A DNA stretch of 64,000 nucleotides from Rhodanobacter sp. GTDB taxonomy: Bacteria; Pseudomonadota; Gammaproteobacteria; Xanthomonadales; Rhodanobacteraceae. The stretch spans positions 1,981,562-2,045,561 of the forward strand of contig AP031382.1 in assembly GCA_040371205.1 (NCBI GenBank), given 5' to 3'. Within the stretch, counting starts at the first letter, position 1, and every line of letters begins with the position of its first letter. Positions 1-7,918 of this stretch are shown here, in pieces. Below the pieces are notes generated by a model, which saw only the letters and a program-made list of their open reading frames with translations, had not been told where the DNA came from and made no database searches. Made by a program: the position numbers and the translations under genes.

Positions 1-2
1 TG

Positions 3-740
3 CTGAAAACGGACCAGGAGCAGGGACAGACCTGGTTGAAAGAACTCGTGGCCCAGCGCGACTCCGCGGATCCGCTGTTTGCAGTCCTGGCGGACTACGT
101 CCTGGTGGTGCTGCTCTGGGGTGGCCGCAAGACCGAGACGGCCTCGGTGCGGTGGATGGATATTCGGTTTTCAGAGCAAGCGGCGCGCTTCGTGGCGGAA
201 ACCCGAAAAAACAAGACCGAGCACTGGGTGCCGCTCACCCCATGGTCCCACCAGCTGTTGACGGAGCGCAAAGCCAGGAGTGAACAGCTGGGCTGGCCCA
301 CGGGTCCGCATGATCCCGTTTTCTACTCCCCGGACACCAAGGAAAACCTGATCGGGGACTACCGGCCCATCACGCGCCTCCTGAAAAAGAAATTGGGGCT
401 TTGGATCCGGCTTCACGATCTGCGCCGCACCCTCGCCTCTTCGGTTTTCGGCACGGTGAAAGACCTGGGAACGGTCGCCATCGCGCTGGGCCACAAGTCC
501 GGTCAGGAAGTCACCGCGGACTATGTGCCCCGCGAGGAAGCGTTGAATGCGCTGCGCGAAATCTACGTGGCGCGCGAAAAACATCTGCGCGTGTTGATCG
601 GATTGGACCAGGCGCCCAACGTGGGGGATTTGTCAGACACACAAAAGCTGCAGGTGCAGAACATCCAAATGATGTTGAAAATGGCGGATTTGGGTGACCT
701 GACGCCCGAGCAATTGGGCGCACTGCTGGCAAAGGGCTGA
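3..740 (+). CDS. Tyrosine recombinase/integrase, C-terminal part (enters from left edge)
   Basis: Catalytic domain of a tyrosine site-specific recombinase, which cuts and rejoins DNA through a 3'-phosphotyrosine. The frame is open to the window edge, so the N-terminal core-binding domain lies outside; a TTG at 36 is only an internal codon. Seen: Arg I in GGRKTE (codon near 126), the likely catalytic Lys in TRKNKTEH, the HDLRR box (near 414), LGHKS, and the nucleophile Tyr in TADYV (near 522). About 70 residues follow the Tyr, a longer tail than usual. It may integrate the element or resolve its multimers; which one cannot be told here. Confidence 0.9.
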   Translation: MKTDQEQGQTWLKELVAQRDSADPLFAVLADYVLVVLLWGGRKTETASVRWMDIRFSEQAARFVAETRKNKTEHWVPLTPWSHQLLTERKARSEQLGWPTGPHDPVFYSPDTKENLIGDYRPITRLLKKKLGLWIRLHDLRRTLASSVFGTVKDLGTVAIALGHKSGQEVTADYVPREEALNALREIYVAREKHLRVLIGLDQAPNVGDLSDTQKLQVQNIQMMLKMADLGDLTPEQLGALLAKG

Positions 741-743
741 GCC

Positions 744-782
744 GGCCAACGAAAGCTGCGCATTTAGCAACTTTCATTGGCC
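744..782. repeat. Imperfect 12-bp inverted repeat just after the integrase
   Basis: GGCCAACGAAAG (744-755) and CTTTCATTGGCC (771-782) pair at 11 of 12 positions around a 15-nt centre, starting 4 bp after the integrase stop. There is no T-run, so it is a poor intrinsic terminator. It could be a recombinase arm or core site, but no partner site is visible in the window. Confidence 0.4.
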
Positions 783-849
783 TCGCCTGGGTCAGATGAA
801 AGCCTTGGCATACGGCGCCAGGCGCTGCATCGCCGCTAAGGCAGCATCC

Positions 850-1773
850 TCAGGACACCCGGTCTTTCAGCCAGGCCAACAGACCGGCATCCAGCACCTT
901 GCTGGCGATGATGTCCGGCCCCCAGAGCGTGACGTTGCGAGGTGGCTCCCGGTTGACGGTGCCGGTGTGCCACACGAAAAACATTCGTGCGTGCGCATCT
1001 GTCGCCGCGAATTGCATGGCGTAAGTGTCGAACTGCTTGGTGTTCGTTTCTGACTTGACCTGCACGAATGCCCTTTCACGCGTGGAGGGCAAGAGCAAAT
1101 CCAGGTCGATGGTCTTTTGCGTGCCACCTGTGCGCGTTTGCCGCTGCCAACCACTGTTGGAAAAGATCAGCTCCACCAGGAGCTCGAAATCCTTGGGGAT
1201 GAGCAGACGGATCATCGCCAGAATGTGCCTGAGCAAGTCCTTTTCGGATGCCTCGGCGGCGACCAGCTCAGGTGTCTGTTCATCGTTGATACGGCGCAGC
1301 AGGTAGTCCCGCTCCACGACATCGCAAATCGTGCCTTTATACATCTGAGTTTTCGTCAGCTTGCCGGAGAGACGGCTGATCAACAGCGGTTCCCCGGCCA
1401 GGCTCGTGTTACGCCAGCCGTCCACTGTTGGCCGCATCCGAACGCCTCCATCTTCCTCCGTCACGATGGGCGTGCCGGTGGGTTGGCACCACCACAAATA
1501 GCCCTTGGAAAACGTGATGAAGAGGTCGTGGGCATTGGTCTCGAAAAACGCTCGGATCTGTCGGGTATCGTTGCTGGCGGTGCCCGCATTCCCTTTCCGC
1601 TTGACGGTCCAGAACGCCTTGACCTGGTCCCATTCACCGCTCAGGCAAAGTTCTTGGGGCGTTTCGCGGTAGCCGAATTTGAGGACTCCTTCCGCGAGGC
1701 AGGAGGGCTCCCATTCGCCGCCTTCGCCCAGCTTGATGAAGTAGGCCTTGGTTGATGCCGGTAACTTTCCCAC
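850..1773 (-). CDS. Mrr-like restriction endonuclease (PD-(D/E)XK fold)
   Basis: Predicted DNA endonuclease of the Mrr-like PD-(D/E)XK superfamily, 307 aa. The catalytic region lies in the C-terminal third: a helix with DFELLVELIF, then GGTQKTIDLDLLL carrying the acidic residues (about 223-225) and FVQVKSE with the Q-x-K signature (about 238-240). The N-terminal half is unassigned and may recognise the target. I chose the GTG at 1773 because AGGGG lies 7 nt upstream; a longer frame would run into umuC. It starts 38 nt after umuC ends, so it is probably co-transcribed with the SOS genes. Mrr family members often cut modified DNA; the specificity here is unknown. Confidence 0.7.
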   Translation of the reverse strand: MGKLPASTKAYFIKLGEGGEWEPSCLAEGVLKFGYRETPQELCLSGEWDQVKAFWTVKRKGNAGTASNDTRQIRAFFETNAHDLFITFSKGYLWWCQPTGTPIVTEEDGGVRMRPTVDGWRNTSLAGEPLLISRLSGKLTKTQMYKGTICDVVERDYLLRRINDEQTPELVAAEASEKDLLRHILAMIRLLIPKDFELLVELIFSNSGWQRQTRTGGTQKTIDLDLLLPSTRERAFVQVKSETNTKQFDTYAMQFAATDAHARMFFVWHTGTVNREPPRNVTLWGPDIIASKVLDAGLLAWLKDRVS

Positions 1774-1811
1774 TGGTTTTCCCCTGTCCTTGTTGTGTCC
1801 CTCTCGGGATC

Positions 1812-3128
1812 TTAGGTCACTTCCCGAAGCTGGTTCCAATCCGTCGTGTAGCACGGGCTGAGCATCTCGCGGCGCATCGTCCAAGCTCGGGGTGATCGCA
1901 CCCCAGCACTGCCAATCCCCATGGTGCCCCTTCCCCATTTGCTGTTGGCTTTGTCGAGAACGCTCATGAGTTTTTCGCGGCGCACATCCTGTTCGGGCGG
2001 TTGCCCATCGAACAAGAGACCTTGCACCAGGCCCTTGGGTCGAATGTCATCGAGCATGACGCCGGCTTTCACGTAGCGGAAGCCCTGCTTGAAGATGGCG
2101 CGCAAAATGGCCACAGCCCAGGTCGTGAGCAGCGCGGTGTCATCGGTGGCCCCCGGCAAGTTGATCCAACGCATCGGGCAATACTGCGGGTCCTGGGGTC
2201 GAAACCGGTTGGTCTCGATCCAGATGCCCACGCGTGCGGCAGCGCTGCCTTGTTGCCTGAGTTTCTCGGCGGCGCGTCCCGCGTGCATCCGGATGGGTTC
2301 GGCCAGTTCTTCGACGGTGTAGATCGGCGCGCCGAAGCTGCGCGAGGAAATGATCTGTTGCTTCGCCGGTGGCGTGGTTTCCCAGGCCACACAGGGGGTG
2401 CCCTGCAGCTCGCGCACGGTTTTCTCCACCACGACGTTGAACCGTTCGCGGATCCGCTTGGCGTCCACGCGGCGCAAGTCAGCGGCCGTGGTGACTCCGG
2501 CGCTGGCCAGGGCTTCGGACAGCTTGCGACCGATGCCCCAGACGTCTTCCACTTTCACCTGGCGCATCACCGCATCGAGCTCCGTGTCACTCATCGCGGT
2601 GAGGTCGCACACACCCTGGAACTGGGGTTGTGTCTTGGCAATGCGGTTGGCGAGTTTCGCCAGCGTTTTCGTGGGCCCAAAGCCCACGCACACCGGCAGC
2701 CCGGTCCACTGTTTCACCCGCCGCTTGATGTCCTGGCCCACGGTGACCAGGTTGAGCCTCGGTTGCGCGGTGAAGTCGAGGAAGCATTCGTCAATCGAAT
2801 AGACCTCTTGATCTTCGGAGGGCACATAGCCGGCCAGCACGTTCATCACGCGCCGGGACAGGTCGCCATAGAGGGTGTAGTTACTCGACATGGCGACGAT
2901 GGGCCAGCCTTTTCGGCGGGCTTCATCGCGGAGCTGATACCAGGGTTGGCCCATGGGCACACCCAGGCGCTTCACCAGCGAATCGCGGGCCACAACGCAG
3001 CCGTCCGAATTGCTCAACACAACCAGTGGCACGTGTTCCAGGTCTGGACGGAACACGCGCTCGGCCGAGCAATAGAATGAATTGCAATCCACAAGCCCAA
3101 TGCGGCGCGGCGCATCTGGGGGTTTCAT
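1812..3128 (-). CDS. umuC: Y-family DNA polymerase, UmuC-like (translesion synthesis)
   Basis: Catalytic subunit of a UmuDC-type error-prone polymerase, 438 aa, close to the usual 420-430. Catalytic acids are visible in GLVDCNSFYCS (Asp14) and VYSIDECFLDF (Asp113, Glu114). The helix-hairpin-helix (VWGIGRKLSEAL) and little-finger region follow in normal order. The ATG at 3128 overlaps the stop of the preceding gene by 4 nt (ATGA), which implies translational coupling. In the known system UmuC acts with cleaved UmuD'2 on RecA-coated DNA. Mobile elements often carry such genes (mucAB, rumAB, impB). Its neighbours are a UmuD-like protease upstream and an Mrr-like nuclease downstream. Confidence 0.95.
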   Translation of the reverse strand: MKPPDAPRRIGLVDCNSFYCSAERVFRPDLEHVPLVVLSNSDGCVVARDSLVKRLGVPMGQPWYQLRDEARRKGWPIVAMSSNYTLYGDLSRRVMNVLAGYVPSEDQEVYSIDECFLDFTAQPRLNLVTVGQDIKRRVKQWTGLPVCVGFGPTKTLAKLANRIAKTQPQFQGVCDLTAMSDTELDAVMRQVKVEDVWGIGRKLSEALASAGVTTAADLRRVDAKRIRERFNVVVEKTVRELQGTPCVAWETTPPAKQQIISSRSFGAPIYTVEELAEPIRMHAGRAAEKLRQQGSAAARVGIWIETNRFRPQDPQYCPMRWINLPGATDDTALLTTWAVAILRAIFKQGFRYVKAGVMLDDIRPKGLVQGLLFDGQPPEQDVRREKLMSVLDKANSKWGRGTMGIGSAGVRSPRAWTMRREMLSPCYTTDWNQLREVT

Positions 3129-3439
3129 TTGTCCGCTCGCCACGTGCCGGTGATTTCGTTGGCCTGCGTGTCCCATTCGATCCACAGCAAGTCCACCAGT
3201 TTGCTGGCGGGGTGGAGCGTTTCCACTTGCGGCGTGGCGTTCAACGCGGCACCCAGCGGACGTTGGGCCATGCGCAGGGTGGCCAGGTTCATCCAGTAGC
3301 CTTGCAACAGGAAGTCGTGACCTTCGATGTTGAGGTCCAGGGGATCGTCGGTGCCGAAACCGAAGGTGTAGTCCACGCCTGATTTCTTGGCGTCGAACAA
3401 GGCTTGTTGGGTGTAACGGGGGTATTTGGATGCGTTCAT
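3125..3439 (-). CDS. Hypothetical protein between umuD-like and umuC genes
   Basis: 104 aa, unrecognised. It has a strong ribosome-binding site (AGGAGAACCTC just before the ATG) and its stop overlaps the umuC start, so it is a true operon member between protease and polymerase. The sequence is soluble with several aromatic residues (YTFGFGTDD, LLQGYWMNLAT, LLWIEWDT) and has no membrane segment or signal peptide. Standard umuDC operons have no gene here. It could be a polymerase accessory or regulator; no motif supports a specific role. Confidence 0.8.
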   Translation of the reverse strand: MNASKYPRYTQQALFDAKKSGVDYTFGFGTDDPLDLNIEGHDFLLQGYWMNLATLRMAQRPLGAALNATPQVETLHPASKLVDLLWIEWDTQANEITGTWRADK

Positions 3440-3498
3440 GAGGTTCTCCTGTTTTTGAAATATCCGTTTTTATTTATGTCTAGATATTTCCGGTGAAC

Positions 3499-4098
3499 TC
3501 ATCCCTTTCCACGCTTGAACGACCGCAAACAGTGGGTGACCACACCCCAAACCACCAACTCATCGCCTTCCTTCATGACGATCGGCTGGAAGTGCGGGTT
3601 CTCAGGGATCAACGCCACATGCCCGTCGATCTCACCCAGGCGCTTCACGGTCAGATCGTTGTTGATGACCGCCACCACGATGTCCCTCTTCTGCGGATCC
3701 AGGGCTCGATCCACCACAATTCGATCCCCGTCCATGATCCCGGCCAGCATCATCGACCAGCCGCTCACCCGGAGCACAAAGGTCGCATCGGCATGGCCGG
3801 GGATGATCAGCTCGGCGTTGAGGTCGATGGTGTCATCGAGGTAATCGGCAGCGGGCGAAGGCCACCCGGCCGGGATGCGCTGGGCGATCGAAATGAGCTG
3901 GATGGGGGACGGTTCGGCGATCACCGGGCGCGGCCGCTCGGCGATCGCTGGCTGCCGGTAGGCGTCGAGGTAGGCCACCACCGTGTCCACCTGGGAAACC
4001 GGCACACGGACTTGCTGGGTCGTTTCGCCGTAAAGGCCGCCCGAGCCCGGCTTGCGGCCGGACCCGGGGCGACTGCCGCCGTGCGTGGTGGTGGACAT
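3499..4098 (-). CDS. umuD: UmuD/LexA-like autoprotease (S24 family)
   Basis: Self-cleaving partner of the Y-family polymerase, 199 aa, longer than E. coli UmuD (139). The S24 domain is clear: predicted cleavage between Ala77 and Gly78 in IPAGWPSPAADY, nucleophile Ser115 in SGWSMMLAGI, and general base Lys152 in DLTVKRL. The N-terminal 50 residues add a small basic DNA-binding-like segment (GGSRPGSGRKPG followed by TTQQVRVPVSQVDTV), absent from classical UmuD and possibly making it its own repressor. A perfect dyad lies 10 bp upstream of the ATG. First gene of the operon with the 104-aa protein, umuC and probably the Mrr-like nuclease. Confidence 0.9.
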   Translation of the reverse strand: MSTTTHGGSRPGSGRKPGSGGLYGETTQQVRVPVSQVDTVVAYLDAYRQPAIAERPRPVIAEPSPIQLISIAQRIPAGWPSPAADYLDDTIDLNAELIIPGHADATFVLRVSGWSMMLAGIMDGDRIVVDRALDPQKRDIVVAVINNDLTVKRLGEIDGHVALIPENPHFQPIVMKEGDELVVWGVVTHCLRSFKRGKG

Positions 4099-4108
4099 CG
4101 GAGCGGCT

Positions 4109-4132
4109 CTTGATTACTGAACAGAAATCAAG
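4109..4132. promoter_or_regulatory. Dyad operator upstream of the umuD-like gene
   Basis: Arms CTTGATT (4109-4115) and AATCAAG (4126-4132) are perfect, and the centre contains a CTG-AA-CAG core that is also symmetric. The site ends 11 bp before the umuD-like ATG, where it would block transcription. The CTG/CAG core recalls LexA boxes but the outer arms differ from the E. coli consensus. Likely bound by LexA or by the UmuD-like protein itself. Confidence 0.65.
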
Positions 4133-4167
4133 ATTACCACTCCGCCGGTCTCAGGGGCTGAGAGACC

Positions 4168-4470
4168 TCATAGGGTCTTAATACGCCCCTTCGGCTGTCC
4201 AACGGTGCCCGCACCGACCCGAACGGCGATCTTGCTGGCCTTGTGCAGCTCGTCGGCACTCATGTGGCCACCTTGGGCTCGCCGGTTGATGTCGGTGAGG
4301 TCCTGGGTCTCCTGACAGCCCGGCGCATCTTGCTGAGCTGCCTCGGTCACCCGTGCCATTGCGTCCTTCAATCCCTTGCTGTCCAGCGACGGGGTGTCGC
4401 CATCATCCAGCTGATCCACCGTGTTCTTGATGGTCTCAATGTCCTTGATCAGTTCCGGCCGTAGTGGCAT
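4168..4470 (-). CDS. Hypothetical protein, divergent from SRAP gene
   Basis: 100 aa, unrecognised, hydrophilic. The ATG at 4470 has GAGGGAG upstream; a longer frame lacks support and overlaps the SRAP start region. The N-terminal half is helical (ELIKDIETIKNTVDQLDD), and the C-terminal part is basic and glycine-rich (GAGTVGQPKGRIKTL). It lies between the SOS operon and the SRAP gene, which it faces divergently across 64 bp. Confidence 0.6.
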   Translation of the reverse strand: MPLRPELIKDIETIKNTVDQLDDGDTPSLDSKGLKDAMARVTEAAQQDAPGCQETQDLTDINRRAQGGHMSADELHKASKIAVRVGAGTVGQPKGRIKTL

Positions 4471-4534
4471 ATCGCTTCTCCCTCGCGGTTGTCCGTGTAG
4501 GCTAATCCGAACCCCACCATCTGCCCAAGCCCCC

Positions 4535-5530
4535 ATGTGCTACTCAGCCGAGGTTGTCGCGGATTTCCGGTCGTATCGACGCTATGGCGGCACGCTGGAC
4601 CTGAAAGCGTTTGTCGATCTGTTTTTTCAGCAAGGCAAAAAGGGCACCTTCACGAAGTTGGTGCCCAAGGCCGTCCGCGATGCGTTCGACCTGGCCACGG
4701 GTCAGGACGAACTGGACGCCAAGGCAGCGGTGATCCAGGCCTACCGCAATGTGATCCTGCACTACGAAGAAATCATCGTGGAGCAAACCGAGCGTCTTCT
4801 GAAAGCCAAGGAAAAGTTGGCGAAGAAGCGCACCAAGTCTGCCGAGAACGAAGCGCGCGTCGCGCAAAACAAAATAGACGACGCCAACATGCGCATCGAG
4901 CAAGCACAAGAGGCGGCCACGGAACACGATGGGTTCACGCGCGTCTGGCCGGGGCACTTTTGCCCCCTTCTGATCCGAGATCCGGAAACCGGTGAGCGGA
5001 AGGTGGTGCCGGCGCGCTATCGGTGTCGACTCGTCGGGTGGACGGAAGCCGATGAGAAGAAGAAACCGGGCACGTATAACGCGCGCATGGACAGTCTGAA
5101 AACCGCTTGGCGCGGGATCTTTGGCTACTTCCATGGCGTCGTGGTCGCGCGGCGTTTCTTTGAGAGTGTGTTGCTCCACGACAACCAACAGCGCGCCCTG
5201 GCGCCCGGCGAAAAAGAGCAAAACATCGAAATTGTTTTCAGCCCCGAGCCTCAGCAAGAGATGCTGTTGGCGTGTCTTTATCGCTACGTCGAGCCCGAGG
5301 GCGGCGAAGGGGGCTATTACACGTTCGCCGCGGTGACGCGAGATCCACCCCCCGAAGTTTTGGCTGCGGGCCACAACCGCTGTGTCATTCCTTTGCGCCC
5401 CGAGAACGTGGACGCGTGGCTCGATCCCGACCCTAAAAATCTGTCGGCCCAATTCGCCATCCTGGAAGATCCGATCGACGCGTTTTATCAGCATCAGATC
5501 GTGAGCAAAGGCTTCGACGAAAAGGATTGA
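4535..5530 (+). CDS. SRAP/HMCES-like SOS-associated DNA-protein crosslink protein
   Basis: Member of the SRAP (YedK/HMCES) family, which caps abasic sites in single-stranded DNA through the N-terminal cysteine. The protein must start MCYSAEVV, because Cys2 is the catalytic residue; this fixes the ATG at 4535. Other family signatures are YNARMDSLKTAW (the Asn motif, here NARMD instead of NARSE) and GHNRCVIPLRPENVDAWL near the C-terminus. At 331 aa it is longer than YedK (222), owing to a charged helical insertion around residues 75-135 that looks like a coiled coil. Location next to umuDC matches the known SOS association of SRAP genes. Confidence 0.85.
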   Translation: MCYSAEVVADFRSYRRYGGTLDLKAFVDLFFQQGKKGTFTKLVPKAVRDAFDLATGQDELDAKAAVIQAYRNVILHYEEIIVEQTERLLKAKEKLAKKRTKSAENEARVAQNKIDDANMRIEQAQEAATEHDGFTRVWPGHFCPLLIRDPETGERKVVPARYRCRLVGWTEADEKKKPGTYNARMDSLKTAWRGIFGYFHGVVVARRFFESVLLHDNQQRALAPGEKEQNIEIVFSPEPQQEMLLACLYRYVEPEGGEGGYYTFAAVTRDPPPEVLAAGHNRCVIPLRPENVDAWLDPDPKNLSAQFAILEDPIDAFYQHQIVSKGFDEKD

Positions 5531-5532
5531 TT

Positions 5533-6102
5533 TCAGGGCTCACGGGGAGCGGCGAACACCAGCTTTTCGATGATCCGACCCGGGTCAATTTCACTGATGG
5601 CCGGCAATGCCTCCTCCGGATTCCAATACATGTTGTAGTCCACTTCGCTCGGCACCAAGCGCGGCCCCAGATTGGACAGATCCACCATGTAGATCACCGG
5701 AGCAGCGGCACGAAGTTGAGCAAGCTTTTGTTGAAATGCCTGGGCGACCGCCCTGCTTTCATCGGAGCCGTTGTTGAGGATGAACGCCAAGGCATCCCGA
5801 ACGTTGTAGAGCCCCTGGCCGCCTGCGTTCCCTGCGTTCGTCACGTGGTGGATCGCAAACAGGGGATCTTTCGCAAACGAAACCGACCTCATGTCGAGCC
5901 ACTGCTGATAACTCCCCGTGTTCCATCCCAGCGCCCGTGCCAGTTCAAGGATTTGAGTGTGCTCGTGTGCTGAGAAAACTTTGTTCGGGAGAAACCCTTG
6001 GGTTTCGATGACGGCAGAAGCCGCGGAAGTTGTCCCGTGAAAGCCAACCATGGGATGGCTCGCGGGGTGGGTCGTGAATGCGGACCCATGCGTCACAATC
6101 AT
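5533..6102 (-). CDS. ADP-ribosyltransferase-like protein (diphtheria-toxin-type motif), candidate toxin
   Basis: 189 aa, last gene of the long leftward operon. GFHGTTSAASAVIETQGF (about residues 18-35) resembles the first conserved block of diphtheria-toxin-class ADP-ribosyltransferases (YHGT, then a helix ending in G-I/F). A second block, SVSFAKDPLFAIHHV, sits where the family has its conserved Tyr/Ser strand, but with Phe. The third catalytic acid is not certain (SEIDPGRIIEKLVF is a candidate). The ATG at 6102 is 17 nt after the preceding stop. The target cannot be inferred. The gene converges with SRAP with only 2 bp between stops. Confidence 0.5.
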   Translation of the reverse strand: MIVTHGSAFTTHPASHPMVGFHGTTSAASAVIETQGFLPNKVFSAHEHTQILELARALGWNTGSYQQWLDMRSVSFAKDPLFAIHHVTNAGNAGGQGLYNVRDALAFILNNGSDESRAVAQAFQQKLAQLRAAAPVIYMVDLSNLGPRLVPSEVDYNMYWNPEEALPAISEIDPGRIIEKLVFAAPREP

Positions 6103-6119
6103 TTCGGTCGCTCGTTCCG

Positions 6120-7379
6120 TTACGCCATCATCCGAACTTGCTGGATCTGGCCGTTGATGATTTCCACGCCCAGGCGGATGGTGTCGTTGTTGTGTTCCAG
6201 CATCAGCGTGGCCTGCTCCATCCCGGATTGCACCTGGGACGTTGCATTGGCGATGGCCTTGGATGACTTCTCGGCCACATTCAGCACTGCACCACGCCGC
6301 GCTTCCAAGGTCGATTCCAGGTTGAACCATGACTTGAAGCGGCCCACGTCGGCGTTGGCCGTGGATTTGATCCTGTCCTGCACCCGGGTGAAGGTCGCCA
6401 TGCTGTCCAGGGTCCGTTCTTTCCACACCCGCGCGGTGACATCTTCGCCAGGAAACAGCGACAACACATGCCAGGCCAAGGCTTCGGTCTTGAAGCAGGT
6501 CAAGAGGCTGGCGGTGATCTTGTCGAGCTCCCGGTAACGGCGCATCGTGTCAGTGAGGAGATCCTCGGTGCCCACCGTTTCCTTGTGCTCGATGTCCTCA
6601 CCGAGGCGACGCTCGAACATCTTCATCAACGCGTTTTCAGTTTTCAGCAGATCACGCCGGCAGGTTTCCAGTTCAATGCGCGCAAAGTTGGGGACGTCGC
6701 CCAACTCAAAGGACCGGGCGACATCGCGCAGGTAGGCGTAGGTTCCGGCAATGTCTCCGTCCAACTTGTCCTGGAACATGCCCTTGATGTCGTCAATGCC
6801 TTGTTTGATTTCATCGAGCTTGGCGCTGATGTCGGCCAGGTGTTTCTGGGCGACCACGACGGACGCCACCTGCCAGACCGCTGCGGTGTTGACCAGGGAG
6901 GTCAGGTTCTCAGGTTTGAAGAGCTTGGCTTGTTCGATGATCCGGCCGTTGGCACCCTGGGCGAACGGCAGGAAGTGACCGCCATTGGGCGAGTTGGCCA
7001 GGGGGTTGTTGATGACCACCTCCATCAGGTGGCGGCCCTGGTGCGCTTGCTGCACCAAGAGGGACGGCGCGGCCTGCAAACACGCGCTCATGCGGCTCAA
7101 CAAGCCCAGGCCACCGTGGGTGGGCAGCGGTTCGGCTTGATCGAACGCCGCGTCGTCCTGCGTCAGAGCCAGCTCAAAAGCGGGCTGATCGGCACTGAGG
7201 CCCACGATGATCCGGGAGGCCATCTCCGGCTCCGGCGGCGGCACGAGGGCCTGGGGCTCAGGCACGGGTTCGGGCTTGGCTGGGGCGGCGCCATTGGGGC
7301 GGCGCATCCACCAAATGCCGCCGACAAGCGCGAGAGCCGCGGCGGGCACCGCGGCTTCAAGAATTGGATTGACCAACAT
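6120..7379 (-). CDS. Membrane-anchored coiled-coil protein of unknown function
   Basis: 419 aa. An N-terminal membrane helix (VPAAALALVGGIWWM, about residues 10-26) is followed by a proline-rich linker (PEPVPEPQALVPPPEPE) and a large helical domain. Within it, KHLADISAKLDEIKQGIDDI and several later stretches look like coiled coil. It contains no catalytic motif I recognise. It is immediately upstream of the ADP-ribosyltransferase-like gene, so it may anchor, sense for or deliver that protein. The helical, LDEIKQGIDDIK-type region resembles pore-former or sensor proteins only in general character. Confidence 0.65.
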   Translation of the reverse strand: MLVNPILEAAVPAAALALVGGIWWMRRPNGAAPAKPEPVPEPQALVPPPEPEMASRIIVGLSADQPAFELALTQDDAAFDQAEPLPTHGGLGLLSRMSACLQAAPSLLVQQAHQGRHLMEVVINNPLANSPNGGHFLPFAQGANGRIIEQAKLFKPENLTSLVNTAAVWQVASVVVAQKHLADISAKLDEIKQGIDDIKGMFQDKLDGDIAGTYAYLRDVARSFELGDVPNFARIELETCRRDLLKTENALMKMFERRLGEDIEHKETVGTEDLLTDTMRRYRELDKITASLLTCFKTEALAWHVLSLFPGEDVTARVWKERTLDSMATFTRVQDRIKSTANADVGRFKSWFNLESTLEARRGAVLNVAEKSSKAIANATSQVQSGMEQATLMLEHNNDTIRLGVEIINGQIQQVRMMA

Positions 7380-7450
7380 GCATCCCCCTGTGGGATTGAC
7401 GGTCCATGTGATGTTGCCGGGCCATTATCGCTTTCACCCACGGGAAGCGT

Positions 7451-7711
7451 CTACGTGAGGGCCTGGATGGCCTGGGACAGCCGCCCCCTCCGCTCGCTGA
7501 GGGGGAACCGGTTGAGGTCCACGACGAAGAAGTCCGCCACATAGTCCAGGTGGGGCTCGATGTCGTAGGGCTTCAACGCCTCGATCACCCGCTTGCCGAA
7601 CGGCAGCGCCAAGCTGGTGTCATGGTCAATCGCCGCGAAGCCATGATTGAGCACCGCATCGACGGCGGGGTTCGGGGTTTCAGTGGTTTTGAAAATGCGG
7701 TTGGGCTTCAT
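7451..7711 (-). CDS. Small soluble hypothetical protein
   Basis: 86 aa with a good ribosome-binding site (AGGGGAAGG before the ATG). No domain recognised. It is moderately acidic, with the central stretch PHLDYVADFFVVDLNRF. It follows the 29-aa membrane peptide gene by 24 bp and precedes the membrane coiled-coil gene, in the same leftward operon. Confidence 0.65.
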   Translation of the reverse strand: MKPNRIFKTTETPNPAVDAVLNHGFAAIDHDTSLALPFGKRVIEALKPYDIEPHLDYVADFFVVDLNRFPLSERRGRLSQAIQALT

Positions 7712-7735
7712 GCCGGCCTTCCCCTGGTTGCTCCA

Positions 7736-7825
7736 TCACGCGTCCGAGTGAGTGCTTTCCAAGTATTTGGCCAGGCCGAGCAAGGCAAACCCATACACCA
7801 CCACCGCACCGATGACCTTGAACAT
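7736..7825 (-). CDS. 29-aa single-pass membrane peptide
   Basis: Short gene encoding MFKVIGAVVVYGFALLGLAK followed by nine polar residues ending in SDA. The single hydrophobic helix (about residues 3-19) would span the membrane. Strong support comes from an excellent ribosome-binding site, AAGGAGCGCGAC, directly before the ATG and from tight spacing to the next gene. Tiny membrane peptides in defence or toxin operons can be toxins, anchors or regulators; the sequence does not say which. Confidence 0.6.
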   Translation of the reverse strand: MFKVIGAVVVYGFALLGLAKYLESTHSDA

Positions 7826-7918
7826 GTCGCGCTCCTTAGGCGGTGCCCCCTGTGGGCGCCGTTCAACGCAAGGCTACGTGCGTCAACTCTCAGAGGTTGA
7901 GATTGGTCAGGCAAACCA

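Noticed and set aside
2001-3080. 359-aa open frame opposite umuC
   Set aside because: Shadow of umuC with no recognisable features.
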